Origin: an uncultured Sphingomonadaceae bacterium
GTDB lineage: Bacteria; Pseudomonadota; Alphaproteobacteria; Sphingomonadales; Sphingomonadaceae
Direction of reading: 5' to 3'
NCBI GenBank assembly: GCA_947495985.1
Contig: CANMBD010000005.1
Location: 183,748 to 247,747, forward strand
DNA: 64,000 nt
Positions 26,051 through 34,941 of the stretch are shown one piece after another. The stretch's first letter is position 1. The number at the start of each line of letters is the position of its first letter. The notes beneath the pieces were generated by a model, which was not told where the DNA came from, made no database searches, and was given only the letters and a program-made list of their open reading frames with translations. The position numbers were made by a program, and so were the translations under genes.

Positions 26051-26128
26051 AGACATAACCTAGCCGTTTTGCCAGTTATTGAGCAGGATGCTTTGGCCTA
26101 ATGTCGTCAGCAATAAAGGAGAGGGCGA

Positions 26129-26536
26129 ATGAACGCGCAGCCAATTGCAGATAATCTGTTCACCGACGACAATATGACCGCTCTGGTCGGCGCGCGAAAC
26201 AAGCAGACGGGCCATATATCTTTTCCGCTGCCCCTTACTCCCAATGACAATATCGAGCCGATCGCGCTGGCCAGTCGCGGAACCGTGTGGACCTATACGG
26301 TGCAACGCTTTCCGCCCAAAACGCCTTATGCGGGGCCGGCTGATCCTGAAAATTTTAAACCCTATATCGTCGCCTATGTCTCGCTACCGGGCCAGACAAT
26401 GGTGGAATCGCGGCTAACGGGTGTTGAACCGGAAGATGTTAAAATCGGAATGGAAGTGGAGCTGACCGCCATCCCGCTGGACCCGGATGCGCCAGCGAGC
26501 GAGCAAAAGATGATCCACGCTTTCCAGCCTGTTTGA
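26129..26536 (+). CDS. DUF35 OB-fold protein without zinc-ribbon cysteines
   Basis: A 135-residue protein of the DUF35 family: an N-terminal stretch where a rubredoxin-like zinc ribbon normally lies, then an OB-fold (SRGTVWTYTVQRF, YIVAYVSLPG, MEVELTAIPL). No cysteine occurs anywhere in the protein, so the zinc ribbon is lost. DUF35 proteins partner thiolase-like enzymes; with Ltp2-type proteins they form aldolases that shorten steroid side chains. The gene ends 12 bp before a thiolase-family gene, matching that partnership. Confidence 0.85.
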   Translation: MNAQPIADNLFTDDNMTALVGARNKQTGHISFPLPLTPNDNIEPIALASRGTVWTYTVQRFPPKTPYAGPADPENFKPYIVAYVSLPGQTMVESRLTGVEPEDVKIGMEVELTAIPLDPDAPASEQKMIHAFQPV

Positions 26537-26548
26537 GGAGAAATTGCA

Positions 26549-27694
26549 ATGAGCGACGTATGCATAGTAGGCGCGGGTATCCATCCCTTTGGCCGGACCG
26601 AAGGCCGTGATGGCATGGATCAGGGCGTCTATGCCGTAAGACAGGCATTGGCCGATACCGGCATAGCCTGGGAAGATGTTGAATTTGCTTTTGGCGGCTC
26701 GGCCGCCTCTGGCGCTGCTGATACCATGGTGTCGAAGCTGGGGTTGACCGGTATCCAGTTTATCAATGTTTCTAACGGATGTGCCACGGGCGGATCGGCG
26801 CTGAACGCTGCGGCGAGTGCGATCAAATCAGGTGAATATGAGATTGGCATGGCCGTCGGTTTCGACAAGCACCCCCGCGGCGCGTTTAACGCGGACCCGG
26901 GCGCCTATGGGTTACCTAACTGGTATGGTGAAGCTGGCTATATGCTGACAACACAGTTTTTCGGCGCGAAGATCATGCGTTATCTGCACGAAAATGATTT
27001 GAGCCGGGAAGCGCTGGGGCGGGTTTCGGAAAAAGCCTTTCGCAATGGCGCGAAGACGGACCATGCGTGGCGGCGTAGCGAGGTGGATCTCGAAACCATC
27101 ATGAATGCGCCGATGATCAGCGATCCGCTGAACAAATATATGTTCTGTTCGCCGGCTGAAGGGGCGGTGGCCCTGATCCTCGCCAGCGAGAAAAAGGCGA
27201 AGGAATTGGGCGGACCGATGATCCGGCTGAAAACTTCGGTCATGCGTACACGGCCGCCCGGATCGTTTGAGGTATTCGCTGCATCTATTGATAATGAAAG
27301 AGGCGGGACCGCAACTGAAATCGCTGCCAAGGCGGCCTTTGAACAGGCGGGCATGGGACCGGAAGATATTGATGTCGCACAGCTTCAGGATACCGAATCC
27401 GGCGCAGAGATTATGCACATGGCGGAAAACGGCTTTTGTCCCCATGGCGATCAGGAGAAATGGCTGATCGAGGGACGGACCGAGATAAACGGGGCCTTGC
27501 CTGTTAATACCGATGGCGGCTGTCTGGCTTGCGGAGAGCCGATTGGTGCTTCCGGATTGCGGCAAGTCTATGAAAATGTCGTGCAGCTGCGTGGGACTGC
27601 CGGGGAGCGGCAGGTGCCGGGCGATCCGAAGACCGCTTACACACAAGTTTACGGCGCGCCGGGTGTCTCGGCTGTGACGATATTGCAGCGTTAG
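26549..27694 (+). CDS. Thiolase-family lipid-transfer-type protein (possible side-chain aldolase)
   Basis: A 381-residue thiolase fold. The nucleophile region reads VSNGCATGGSALNAA, with Cys78 at the usual place. The C-terminal active-site motif of true thiolases (HPxGxxG after CxG) appears as LACGEPIGASGLRQ, with Glu where His is expected. This altered site and the linked DUF35 gene fit the Ltp2-like retro-aldolases rather than a CoA-cleaving thiolase, but thiolysis cannot be excluded. The start follows GAGGAG. The gene sits in an operon of SDR, DUF35, thiolase, dehydrogenase, reductase and epoxide hydrolase. Confidence 0.87.
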   Translation: MSDVCIVGAGIHPFGRTEGRDGMDQGVYAVRQALADTGIAWEDVEFAFGGSAASGAADTMVSKLGLTGIQFINVSNGCATGGSALNAAASAIKSGEYEIGMAVGFDKHPRGAFNADPGAYGLPNWYGEAGYMLTTQFFGAKIMRYLHENDLSREALGRVSEKAFRNGAKTDHAWRRSEVDLETIMNAPMISDPLNKYMFCSPAEGAVALILASEKKAKELGGPMIRLKTSVMRTRPPGSFEVFAASIDNERGGTATEIAAKAAFEQAGMGPEDIDVAQLQDTESGAEIMHMAENGFCPHGDQEKWLIEGRTEINGALPVNTDGGCLACGEPIGASGLRQVYENVVQLRGTAGERQVPGDPKTAYTQVYGAPGVSAVTILQR

Positions 27695-27746
27695 CCATAT
27701 TGACAGAAAGTGCGGAGCACGTTGCTAAAATATCTAAGGAAAACCA

Positions 27747-28910
27747 TTGAACCACGAAATCAGCGCCGAAGCCCGGACCATTGCCGACAAAGTAGAAGCC
27801 TTCGTCCGCGATAAAATCTTTGCCTATGAAAAAGACCCGCGCTGCGAGGATCATGGGCCGACCGACGAACTGGTTCAGGAAATGCGCGCTCTCGCAAGGG
27901 AAGCCGGTGTCCTGACGCCGCATATTCGCGAAGATGGCAGCCATTTGACCCATCTCGAAACGGCTCTGGTATTACGCAAATCCGGCCTGTCCCCGCTCGG
28001 ACCACTGGCGGTCAACACGTTCGCGCCGGATGAAGGCAATATGTATCTGCTCGGCAAATGCGCATCGCCGGAGCAGAAAGAGCACTTTCTCAAACCACTT
28101 GTTGAGGGTGTCACGCGATCAGCCTTTTTCATGACAGAGCCGGCCAGTGAAAATGGTGCCGGTTCTGACCCGATGATGATGCAGACCACCGCCAAGCCGG
28201 ATGGCAATCACTGGGTTATCAACGGCCGCAAGACCTTCATTACTGGCGCCAAAGGTGCGACTGTCGGGATTGTCATGGCGAAATCTGACGACGGCGCCTG
28301 CATGTTCCTTGTCGATCTGCCCGATCCGGCCATAACCATCGAGCGCGTCCTCGATACGATCGACAGTTCCATGCCCGGCAGCCATTCGGTGGTGAATATC
28401 GATAACTTGCGCGTACCGGCGGACCAGATGCTGGGTGAAAGCGGTGAAGGTTTCAAATATGCGCAGGTCCGGCTGGCACCGGCGCGGCTCACCCATTGCA
28501 TGCGCTGGCTCGGCTGCTGTGACCGGGCGCAGGAAATTGCCACGGACTATGCCTGCAAGCGGATGGCCTTTGGCAAACCGCTGGTTGATCATGAAGGCGT
28601 TGGTTTCATGCTGGCGGAAAACCAGATTGATCTGAAGCAGGCGGAGCTGATGATCGACTGGTGCGCGAAGGTTCTTGATACCGGTGATATTGGCACCACC
28701 GAAAGTTCGATGGCGAAAGTCGCGGTGTCCGAAGCCTTGTTCCGCATTGCCGACAAATGCGTCCAGGTCATGGGAGGGACCGGCCTCAGCCAGGACACGG
28801 TCGTTGAGCAGGTCTTCCGCGAAGTGCGTGCGTTCCGTGTTTATGATGGCCCGACCGAAGTGCATAAATGGTCGCTCGCCAAGAAAATCAAGAAATCCCA
28901 AAAGATTTGA
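27747..28910 (+). CDS. Acyl-CoA dehydrogenase (ACAD10/11-like)
   Basis: A 387-residue dehydrogenase. FAD and substrate segments are FFMTEPASENGAGSDPMMMQ and HWVINGRKTFITGA; the C-terminus reads VMGGTGLSQDTVVEQVFREV and YDGPTEVHKWSLA. The GPTEVH form is typical of the group that includes mammalian ACAD10/11 and bacterial enzymes acting on branched or hydroxylated chains. The start is TTG 27747 with AAGGA upstream. The next gene begins 13 bp after the stop. Confidence 0.9.
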   Translation: MNHEISAEARTIADKVEAFVRDKIFAYEKDPRCEDHGPTDELVQEMRALAREAGVLTPHIREDGSHLTHLETALVLRKSGLSPLGPLAVNTFAPDEGNMYLLGKCASPEQKEHFLKPLVEGVTRSAFFMTEPASENGAGSDPMMMQTTAKPDGNHWVINGRKTFITGAKGATVGIVMAKSDDGACMFLVDLPDPAITIERVLDTIDSSMPGSHSVVNIDNLRVPADQMLGESGEGFKYAQVRLAPARLTHCMRWLGCCDRAQEIATDYACKRMAFGKPLVDHEGVGFMLAENQIDLKQAELMIDWCAKVLDTGDIGTTESSMAKVAVSEALFRIADKCVQVMGGTGLSQDTVVEQVFREVRAFRVYDGPTEVHKWSLAKKIKKSQKI

Positions 28911-28923
28911 GCAGAGGAATATC

Positions 28924-29946
28924 ATGACCAAGAACCGCAAATTCACCCTTGTCAGTCGTCCCGATGGAGAACCCAAGTCGGGCGACTTCGCTTTGGTGGA
29001 AGAAGACCTGCCGGAACTGGCTGATGGTTCGTTTCTCGTTCGCAACCACTATATCTCGCTCGATCCGGCACAGCGCGGATGGATGAGCGATGCAGAAAGC
29101 TATATGCCTCCAATAGCTTTAGGCGCTGCGGTGACGGCGAGCGCCGTGGGCTGCGTCCACGCATCGAAAAATCCCGATTTTCCGGAAGGACAATGGGTTG
29201 TCGGCCTTGCCGCCATGGAGGAATATTCGGTGGTTCAAGCGGGTGGCTTTACCGCACCTGTTGATGCATCGCTGGTTCCGTCGCCGACCAATTTCCTCTC
29301 GGTCTTGGGCGCTGTTGGCATGACGGCTTATTTCGGTATGATCGATGACGGCAAGCCCAAGGAAGGCGAGACATTGCTTGTCACCGGCGCGGCTGGTGCT
29401 GTCGGATCACTTGTCGGCCAGATTGGCAAGATCAAGGGATGCAGGGTCGTCGGGATCGCTGGCGGCGCCGCCAAATGTGCAAAGCTGGTCGATGACTATG
29501 GCTTTGACGCAGCAATTGATTATCGCGGCAAGAGCCAGGCGGAGCTGGAAGCTGAAATTTCAGCGGCCGCGCCGGATGGGGTCGATATTATCTGGGAAAA
29601 TGTCGGCGGCATAATCATGGATGCTGGTATTGCCTCGATCAACGAATATGGCCGGATGGTGCTGTGCGGTCTGATCAGCGAATATAACAGCCCCGAGCCC
29701 GTGGGCACGCGCAACCTGTGGTATCTGATTTCGCGTCAGGCGACGATCAAAGGCTTTCTTGTCCGCGATTATCCGCCGCGCTTTCCTGAGGGCATTGCGC
29801 AGATGGGGCAATGGCTGGCCGAGGGCAAAATCAAGCATGACGAGGATATCGAAAAAGGTATCGAGAACAGCTATGATGCTTTCATGAAGCTGTTCTCCGG
29901 CGGCAATCAGGGCAAGATGATCCTGGACGTTTCACCCGAGGAATAA
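28924..29946 (+). CDS. NADP-dependent MDR oxidoreductase (CurA/prostaglandin-reductase type)
   Basis: A 340-residue paralogue of the reductase at 21324, with GAAGAVGSLVGQIGKIKG and GIAGGAAKC for NADPH binding and IIWENVGG in the family position. ATG 28924 follows GAGGAATATC; a longer frame upstream overlaps the dehydrogenase gene and is discarded. Keeping two such reductases in one block suggests different chain or ring positions as substrates. Confidence 0.9.
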   Translation: MTKNRKFTLVSRPDGEPKSGDFALVEEDLPELADGSFLVRNHYISLDPAQRGWMSDAESYMPPIALGAAVTASAVGCVHASKNPDFPEGQWVVGLAAMEEYSVVQAGGFTAPVDASLVPSPTNFLSVLGAVGMTAYFGMIDDGKPKEGETLLVTGAAGAVGSLVGQIGKIKGCRVVGIAGGAAKCAKLVDDYGFDAAIDYRGKSQAELEAEISAAAPDGVDIIWENVGGIIMDAGIASINEYGRMVLCGLISEYNSPEPVGTRNLWYLISRQATIKGFLVRDYPPRFPEGIAQMGQWLAEGKIKHDEDIEKGIENSYDAFMKLFSGGNQGKMILDVSPEE

Positions 29947-29957
29947 GGAGTTTCGCG

Positions 29958-30353
29958 ATGTCAAATGCTGCCGAACAAATCGTCGTCGAATTTATCGAAA
30001 GCTGGAACCGGATGGACTATAACTCCATCTACGCGGCGATGGCGGATGATATTTTCTACCACAATATCCCGATGGAACCATGCGAAGGGATTGAGGCCGT
30101 GCGTGCCTTTTTCGGAGGCTCCGGCATGGGGTCCGACGGCGCGGAATGGATAACCCACCATATCGCAACCAACGGGAATGTCGTGCTGACGGAGCGGACC
30201 GACAAGTTCCGGATCAATGGCGAATGGATCGCCATCCGCGTGATGGGCACGTTTGAGATTACAGATGGCAAGATCGCCAAATGGCGTGACTATTTCGATC
30301 TCGGCCAGTTTCAGGGCGAAATGGCGCGCGTGATGGGTGCGGGCAACGCATGA
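29958..30353 (+). CDS. Limonene-1,2-epoxide hydrolase-type enzyme
   Basis: A 131-residue SnoaL/LEH-fold protein. The active-site set known from limonene epoxide hydrolase can be matched: Tyr34 and Asn36 (YHNIPMEP), Arg80 and Asp82 (ERTDKF), and Asp111 (KWRDYFD). These residues activate water and protonate the epoxide in one step. A mycobacterial relative acts on bulky lipid epoxides, so a sterol epoxide is a possible substrate; this is inference. It starts 11 bp after the reductase and ends 4 bp from the convergent SDR. Confidence 0.85.
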   Translation: MSNAAEQIVVEFIESWNRMDYNSIYAAMADDIFYHNIPMEPCEGIEAVRAFFGGSGMGSDGAEWITHHIATNGNVVLTERTDKFRINGEWIAIRVMGTFEITDGKIAKWRDYFDLGQFQGEMARVMGAGNA

Positions 30354-30357
30354 CCGT

Positions 30358-31119
30358 TCAGCTTGGCTGATACAGCGTGCCGTTATCCACCGGATATTCT
30401 CCTGCCGTCATAAAGCGCGACGCATCGCTGGCCAGATAGACGCATAGCTCAGCCACATCATTGGGGTGGCCCAATCCGCCGAGCGGGATCATCCCTGTTT
30501 TAGGCGTCGGATCACCTTCTGCTCCTACGGCAGCCTGTCGGACCATGGGGGTGTCGATACCTGCGGGATGCAGACTGTTGCATCGGATCGGATAATTTTG
30601 TTCCTTGCAATGCAGCGCCACCGATTTGGTCAGCGATCGCACACCGCCCTTTGCTGCTGCATAGGCAAGAAACGGAGAGTAGCCCTGCAGTGCTGCCATC
30701 GAACTCAGGTTGATGATGGAGCTGGGTTGGTCATTGGCTTTCATCGCCCGAACAGCTGTCTGACAGCCTAGGAATACACCTTCCAGCATGACCGAATTTG
30801 TGAGGCGAAATTGCTCCAGAGTACAGTCTTCAATAGTGGCGGGGATGACCAGACCGGCATTATTGACCAGTATATGAGGAGTTCCGAAAGCTCTGCTGGC
30901 CTCATCAAATACTTCCGCCCAACGCCCCTGATCTGCAACATCCTGATGCAAGGCCAGTGCGTCGGGACCAATATCCGCAGCCACTGCTTCAACATTTTCG
31001 GTGTTAACATCAGTCACCACAATCTTGGCGCCTTCATGAGCGAATATTTCGCTAATAGCTTTACCAAGGCCAGAACCGGCACCTGTGACAATCGCGATTT
31101 TACCTTCTAAACGACCCAT
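30358..31119 (-). CDS. SDR-family dehydrogenase, hydroxysteroid-dehydrogenase-like
   Basis: A 253-residue classical SDR: TGAGSGLG, NNAG, serine in LSSMAAL, and YAAAK. The segments FLGCQTAVRAMKAND and VALHCKEQNYPIRCNSLHPAGIDTPM are close to the remembered Comamonas 3-beta/17-beta-hydroxysteroid dehydrogenase. ATG 31119 follows GGGAGAGG; a longer frame to 31224 adds a hydrophobic segment foreign to the family. It is divergent from the TonB receptor at 31392. Confidence 0.87.
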   Translation of the reverse strand: MGRLEGKIAIVTGAGSGLGKAISEIFAHEGAKIVVTDVNTENVEAVAADIGPDALALHQDVADQGRWAEVFDEASRAFGTPHILVNNAGLVIPATIEDCTLEQFRLTNSVMLEGVFLGCQTAVRAMKANDQPSSIINLSSMAALQGYSPFLAYAAAKGGVRSLTKSVALHCKEQNYPIRCNSLHPAGIDTPMVRQAAVGAEGDPTPKTGMIPLGGLGHPNDVAELCVYLASDASRFMTAGEYPVDNGTLYQPS

Positions 31120-31253
31120 ATTAACCTCTCCCAAACCTTCATTTTGGATCGTATAGGCGGTGATGATCCCAATCATGGCAATACCCATTATCGCTAGTAT
31201 CCGTAACGGATTCCGGATGGGCATTGCTCATAATGTTGCGCGAATATCACAGT

Positions 31254-31283
31254 TTGACATATTTGCTATCAAATTGGCTAGCA
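31254..31283 (+). promoter_or_regulatory. Possible promoter/operator before the third TonB receptor
   Basis: A TTGACA box is followed by TGCTATCAAATTGGCTAGCA, in which TGCTA and TAGCA form inverted arms. The octamer CTATCAAA within it also occurs in the divergent promoters at about 21249 and (reverse) 25253. The promoter call is weak because no good -10 box is at the right spacing. Confidence 0.3.
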
Positions 31284-31391
31284 GAGCGTCTGCAAACTCC
31301 TGCTTAAGATGATCCCATAATTAGCGCGGAAAAACCGCCAGTTATTTTGGATGAGACTCCGGTCCGCGACTGGGGAATTTGGGAGAGAGCG

Positions 31392-33908
31392 ATGACTAAA
31401 CAATCACAACATCACAAAACTATCTTTTCAGGCAAATCAGTACGGGGATTGCTGATGGGCTCTGCAGCAAGTCTGGCCTTCGCCGGCGTTGCTGCCCCGG
31501 CCTATGCGCAGGATGAAGTTGCAGAAGATGACAGCAACGTCATTACGGTCATCGCCCGTAAGCAGACCGAAACATTGCAGGAAGTGCCGGTGACAGTGAC
31601 TGCCATTGGCGGCGATACGCTGGATAAGTTTCAGGTTGACCAAATTGCTGACGTAGTAAGCCGTGTTCCAGCGCTGAACGTACAAGTAGGCGGATCTGGT
31701 TCCGGTGGTCAGATTTCATTGCGCGGTGTGGGTTCCTCGAACATTTCGGCATCTTTTGACTCTGCCGTCGCCTTCGATTTCGATGGTGTTCAGGTTAGCA
31801 CCATGCGGATTGTTCAGGCCGGTTTCTTTGATGTCGAGCAAATTGATGTTCTGAAAGGTCCGCAATCGCTGTTCTTTGGTAAAAGTGCATCAGCCGGCGT
31901 ATTCGCCATCCGTTCCGCCAATCCGACACCTGATTGGGAAATTGGCGGCAAGGCTTCTTATGAATTTGAAGAAGAAGGCTATGTTGTAGGCGGCTACATT
32001 TCCGGTCCCATAAGCGACACCCTCGGTGTAAGGCTGGCTGCGCAATATACGGATATCGACAAATATGTGGAGCTGACGCCAGAAACACCGGCCTTCAACC
32101 GCAATCGCGGGCTCAAAGACTTTGTTGGGCGACTGACCTTGCAGTGGGATCCGGCCGACAATTTCAGTGCGAACTTCAAGCTTAATTACGTTCGCAACGA
32201 AAATGACGGAGCGATTGCGCATTCCGATATTGATTGTGGAGCGAATGGCAGAGCCGACGAAGTTGTATTGCTGGGTAATGCTACCGACCCATTCACCGTC
32301 GCAATTCCAAGCAACGCTGATTGTAACACTAATGACAACCTCTATCCGACAGCGGATCCCGCGGCGGCCTTGGTTGGTCGCATCCCCGACGGTAGTGGTG
32401 CAGGGCCCAATTTTGACGGTCGCCCGTTTGGCGAAACAGACATTATTTTCGGCCGGCTCCGTTGGGATCTTGATCTTTCGGACAGCCTGACCCTGACATC
32501 TGTTTCTGGTTATCTCAGCCTTGATGCGGTTGATTTTGATTCCTACAGCTATGTTGGTGTCGGCCCTGCTGTTCCATTCTCCAGCACTGGGCCAGCTGCC
32601 TTGCCTCCCGCATTGGCGGCCATTAACGGAACCGGAGTGCCTTTGGGAGTAGGTAACAGCGATCCGCGCAACAAGACGGAACAGTTCACACAAGAACTTC
32701 GCTTGGCCAGTGATTTCGACGGCATGTTCAACTTCATGGTGGGTGCATTTTACGAAACCCGCGATATTGATTTCGACACATCGCAACAGGCGGTCAATAT
32801 TTCTTTGATCGCTCCGGACCCTGTCACCGGGAATACCTTTGACTGGTTCAAGCAGCAAAATACGGAAACAGAGGCTTTCTCTCTGTTCGGAAGTGTGACT
32901 CTGGATCTGACAGAGCAGCTGCAGCTTTCCGGTGGCCTGCGTTGGACGGATGAGAGTAAGACCAGCAGAATTAGCCTGCCTTATTCACATGCTTTCTTGT
33001 CCGGTGGTGGTGCCTTCCTGACCAGCGGATTCTTCTCCGGACCGATTGACTTTTCTGACAGTAATTTCTCTCCAGAAGTGTCTATCCGGTATCAGGCGAC
33101 ACCAGATATCAATATTTATGGTGCCTTCAAGACCGGTTTCAAATCCGGCGGTATTGACAACAGTGCCTTGCCATCTTTTGGTCTTGGCCTGGCGGCGGCA
33201 GCCAATGACTTTAGCGGCCTGATCTTTGAATCAGAAACCGGTCTTGGCGGCGAAGTCGGTGTCAAAGCACAATTTGCTGATCGTTCGGTTACATTGAATA
33301 CCTCGCTCTTCTATTATGTGTTCGACGACCTGCAAGTTCAGAACTTTGATGCGACGATCATTCAGTTCCAGACTTTCAACGCCAGTCAGTTGACGAGTAA
33401 AGGTGTTGATGTTGAATTTGCCTGGCAGACGCCGGTTGATGGCCTAAATTTCTCGGGCGCTCTCGCTTATACTGACGCCAAGTTTAGCGATACTTTCATT
33501 ACGACATCTGGTGAAGACTTGGATGGTCGCCGAGCTGCACGGGCACCGGAATTTGCCGGTAATATCGCGTTTGACTGGACAATTCCGATGAGCGATTCGC
33601 TGGAGTTTGGATTGAGCGGTAACGCGCAATATACCGGTTCGTATTTCACCAATGAAGATTCCATCAATGACATCAAACAGGATAGCTATGTCACGCTCGA
33701 TGGATCAGTCTCGGTTGGTGACCCTGATGGCAAATGGAAATTGTCTCTGGTTGGTGTGAACCTGACCGATGAGATCTGGATTAACACCAGTGGCGGTCGA
33801 CCATTCCTGGCCCCGGCCAACAATTTTGGCATTCCGGTTGGCGATGACTCGGTCGTCACCCAAAACCGCGGCCGTCAGGTCTTTGTGGAAGCCAGCTTCA
33901 AGTTCTGA
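31392..33908 (+). CDS. TonB-dependent receptor
   Basis: An outer-membrane transporter of 838 residues. It has a long N-terminal signal (about residues 1-39, ending APAYAQ), a TonB-box-like NVITVIARK, a plug with ISLRGVGSSNI and KGPQSLFFGK, and a beta-barrel ending FVEASFKF. ATG 31392 follows GGGAGAG. Its position at the edge of the steroid-type block suggests it imports the steroid or a related hydrophobic substrate. A strong terminator follows. Confidence 0.92.
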   Translation: MTKQSQHHKTIFSGKSVRGLLMGSAASLAFAGVAAPAYAQDEVAEDDSNVITVIARKQTETLQEVPVTVTAIGGDTLDKFQVDQIADVVSRVPALNVQVGGSGSGGQISLRGVGSSNISASFDSAVAFDFDGVQVSTMRIVQAGFFDVEQIDVLKGPQSLFFGKSASAGVFAIRSANPTPDWEIGGKASYEFEEEGYVVGGYISGPISDTLGVRLAAQYTDIDKYVELTPETPAFNRNRGLKDFVGRLTLQWDPADNFSANFKLNYVRNENDGAIAHSDIDCGANGRADEVVLLGNATDPFTVAIPSNADCNTNDNLYPTADPAAALVGRIPDGSGAGPNFDGRPFGETDIIFGRLRWDLDLSDSLTLTSVSGYLSLDAVDFDSYSYVGVGPAVPFSSTGPAALPPALAAINGTGVPLGVGNSDPRNKTEQFTQELRLASDFDGMFNFMVGAFYETRDIDFDTSQQAVNISLIAPDPVTGNTFDWFKQQNTETEAFSLFGSVTLDLTEQLQLSGGLRWTDESKTSRISLPYSHAFLSGGGAFLTSGFFSGPIDFSDSNFSPEVSIRYQATPDINIYGAFKTGFKSGGIDNSALPSFGLGLAAAANDFSGLIFESETGLGGEVGVKAQFADRSVTLNTSLFYYVFDDLQVQNFDATIIQFQTFNASQLTSKGVDVEFAWQTPVDGLNFSGALAYTDAKFSDTFITTSGEDLDGRRAARAPEFAGNIAFDWTIPMSDSLEFGLSGNAQYTGSYFTNEDSINDIKQDSYVTLDGSVSVGDPDGKWKLSLVGVNLTDEIWINTSGGRPFLAPANNFGIPVGDDSVVTQNRGRQVFVEASFKF

Positions 33909-33931
33909 TCAACTCTCCCGTTGATCAAAGC

Positions 33932-33970
33932 GGGCCGGGACAGCGGGGGGCTGTTCCCGGCCCTTTTTTT
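33932..33970 (+). terminator. Rho-independent terminator after the TonB receptor
   Basis: GGGCCGGGACAG pairs with CTGTTCCCGGCCC and is followed by seven T. It closes the receptor transcript. Confidence 0.92.
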
Positions 33971-34067
33971 GTGCATCACAAAGGTTGGGCGATAGCCATA
34001 TTGAGAGTGGTTTCCGACTGACTATCATCTAGTTTGAAAGACATATTCAGGAATTGAGGAGCAGATT

Positions 34068-34862
34068 ATGGGACGTCTCGAAGGTAAAAAGGCTGTTGTG
34101 CTGGGTGCTGCAGGCTCGGGCAATATGGGGCAGGTGATTGCCAAGCGTTTGCGGGATGAGGGCGCGGATGTTCTCGTCGCCGGGCGCAAGGAAGACGAGC
34201 TGAAACGTTTCGCCAAAGAATTAGGCGGCCATTATGCGCTATGTGATCTGACAAACGAAGCGGAAATCAATGCCCTCGCCGAAGCAGCTACCGATAAAAT
34301 GGGCGGCGTGGATATTGCGATAAACGCAACAGGTCTGGGTTTTCTGAAGCCGTTTCTGGATAATACCAAGGAAGAATTGGAGATGATGTCAGCGCTGCAG
34401 CTGGTCGGTCCGTTCCAATTTTATCAGGCAATGATCAAGGCAATGAAAGATGGCGGTTCGATTATCCAGATCAGCTCGGCTACCGCAACGATCATGCTCA
34501 ACGACCATGCGGCCTATATGGGTACCAAGGCAGCGACTGATCATATCATCCGCTGTATTGCGCATGAATTTGGTGATCGCGGCATCAGAGCCAACAGCAT
34601 TTCGCCGGGCCTCACCCGCACACCGATGACGGCGGGCGTCGATCAGGTTCCGGGATTGGTGGAATCGTTCGAGGCGCGCTATCCGCTCGGTCGTATCGGC
34701 ACCAGCGAGGATATTGCCGCCGCTGCGGTATTCTTGGCCAGCGACGAATGTTTCATGACCGGCGAGAATCTGCAGGTCAATGGCGGACTATGCTTGCGCG
34801 GAAATCCGACCCGCAAGGATCAAGAGCTGATGATGGGGGCTGTCGCCGCCGCTAACAGCTGA
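34068..34862 (+). CDS. SDR-family dehydrogenase
   Basis: A 264-residue SDR with the nucleotide motif LGAAGSGNMG, the serine in QISSATAT, and YMGTK as the catalytic pair. The usual NNAG is NATG. The C-terminus ends with a Met/Ala-rich tail beyond the family core. The start follows TTGAGGAG. It has its own promoter region after the terminator and reads in the same direction as the transporter; the substrate is unknown, but a steroid or acyl alcohol would fit. Confidence 0.86.
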   Translation: MGRLEGKKAVVLGAAGSGNMGQVIAKRLRDEGADVLVAGRKEDELKRFAKELGGHYALCDLTNEAEINALAEAATDKMGGVDIAINATGLGFLKPFLDNTKEELEMMSALQLVGPFQFYQAMIKAMKDGGSIIQISSATATIMLNDHAAYMGTKAATDHIIRCIAHEFGDRGIRANSISPGLTRTPMTAGVDQVPGLVESFEARYPLGRIGTSEDIAAAAVFLASDECFMTGENLQVNGGLCLRGNPTRKDQELMMGAVAAANS

Positions 34863-34889
34863 GGGCACAAATCCCTATTGGCGCTTTGG

Positions 34890-34937
34890 TAAATTTCCGC
34901 CATGGTGGCGCACTATTGCTTCGCCACGGGAAATTTA
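34890..34937 (+). promoter_or_regulatory. Two-part stem-loop just before the transporter start
   Basis: Outer arms TAAATTTCC and GGAAATTTA (9 bp, perfect) enclose inner arms GTGGCG and CGCCAC (6 bp). The structure ends 4 bases before the transporter's TTG start at 34942 and is not followed by a T-run. It may be a translation-control element or a stabilising 5' hairpin rather than a terminator. Confidence 0.5.
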
Positions 34938-34941
34938 GTCA

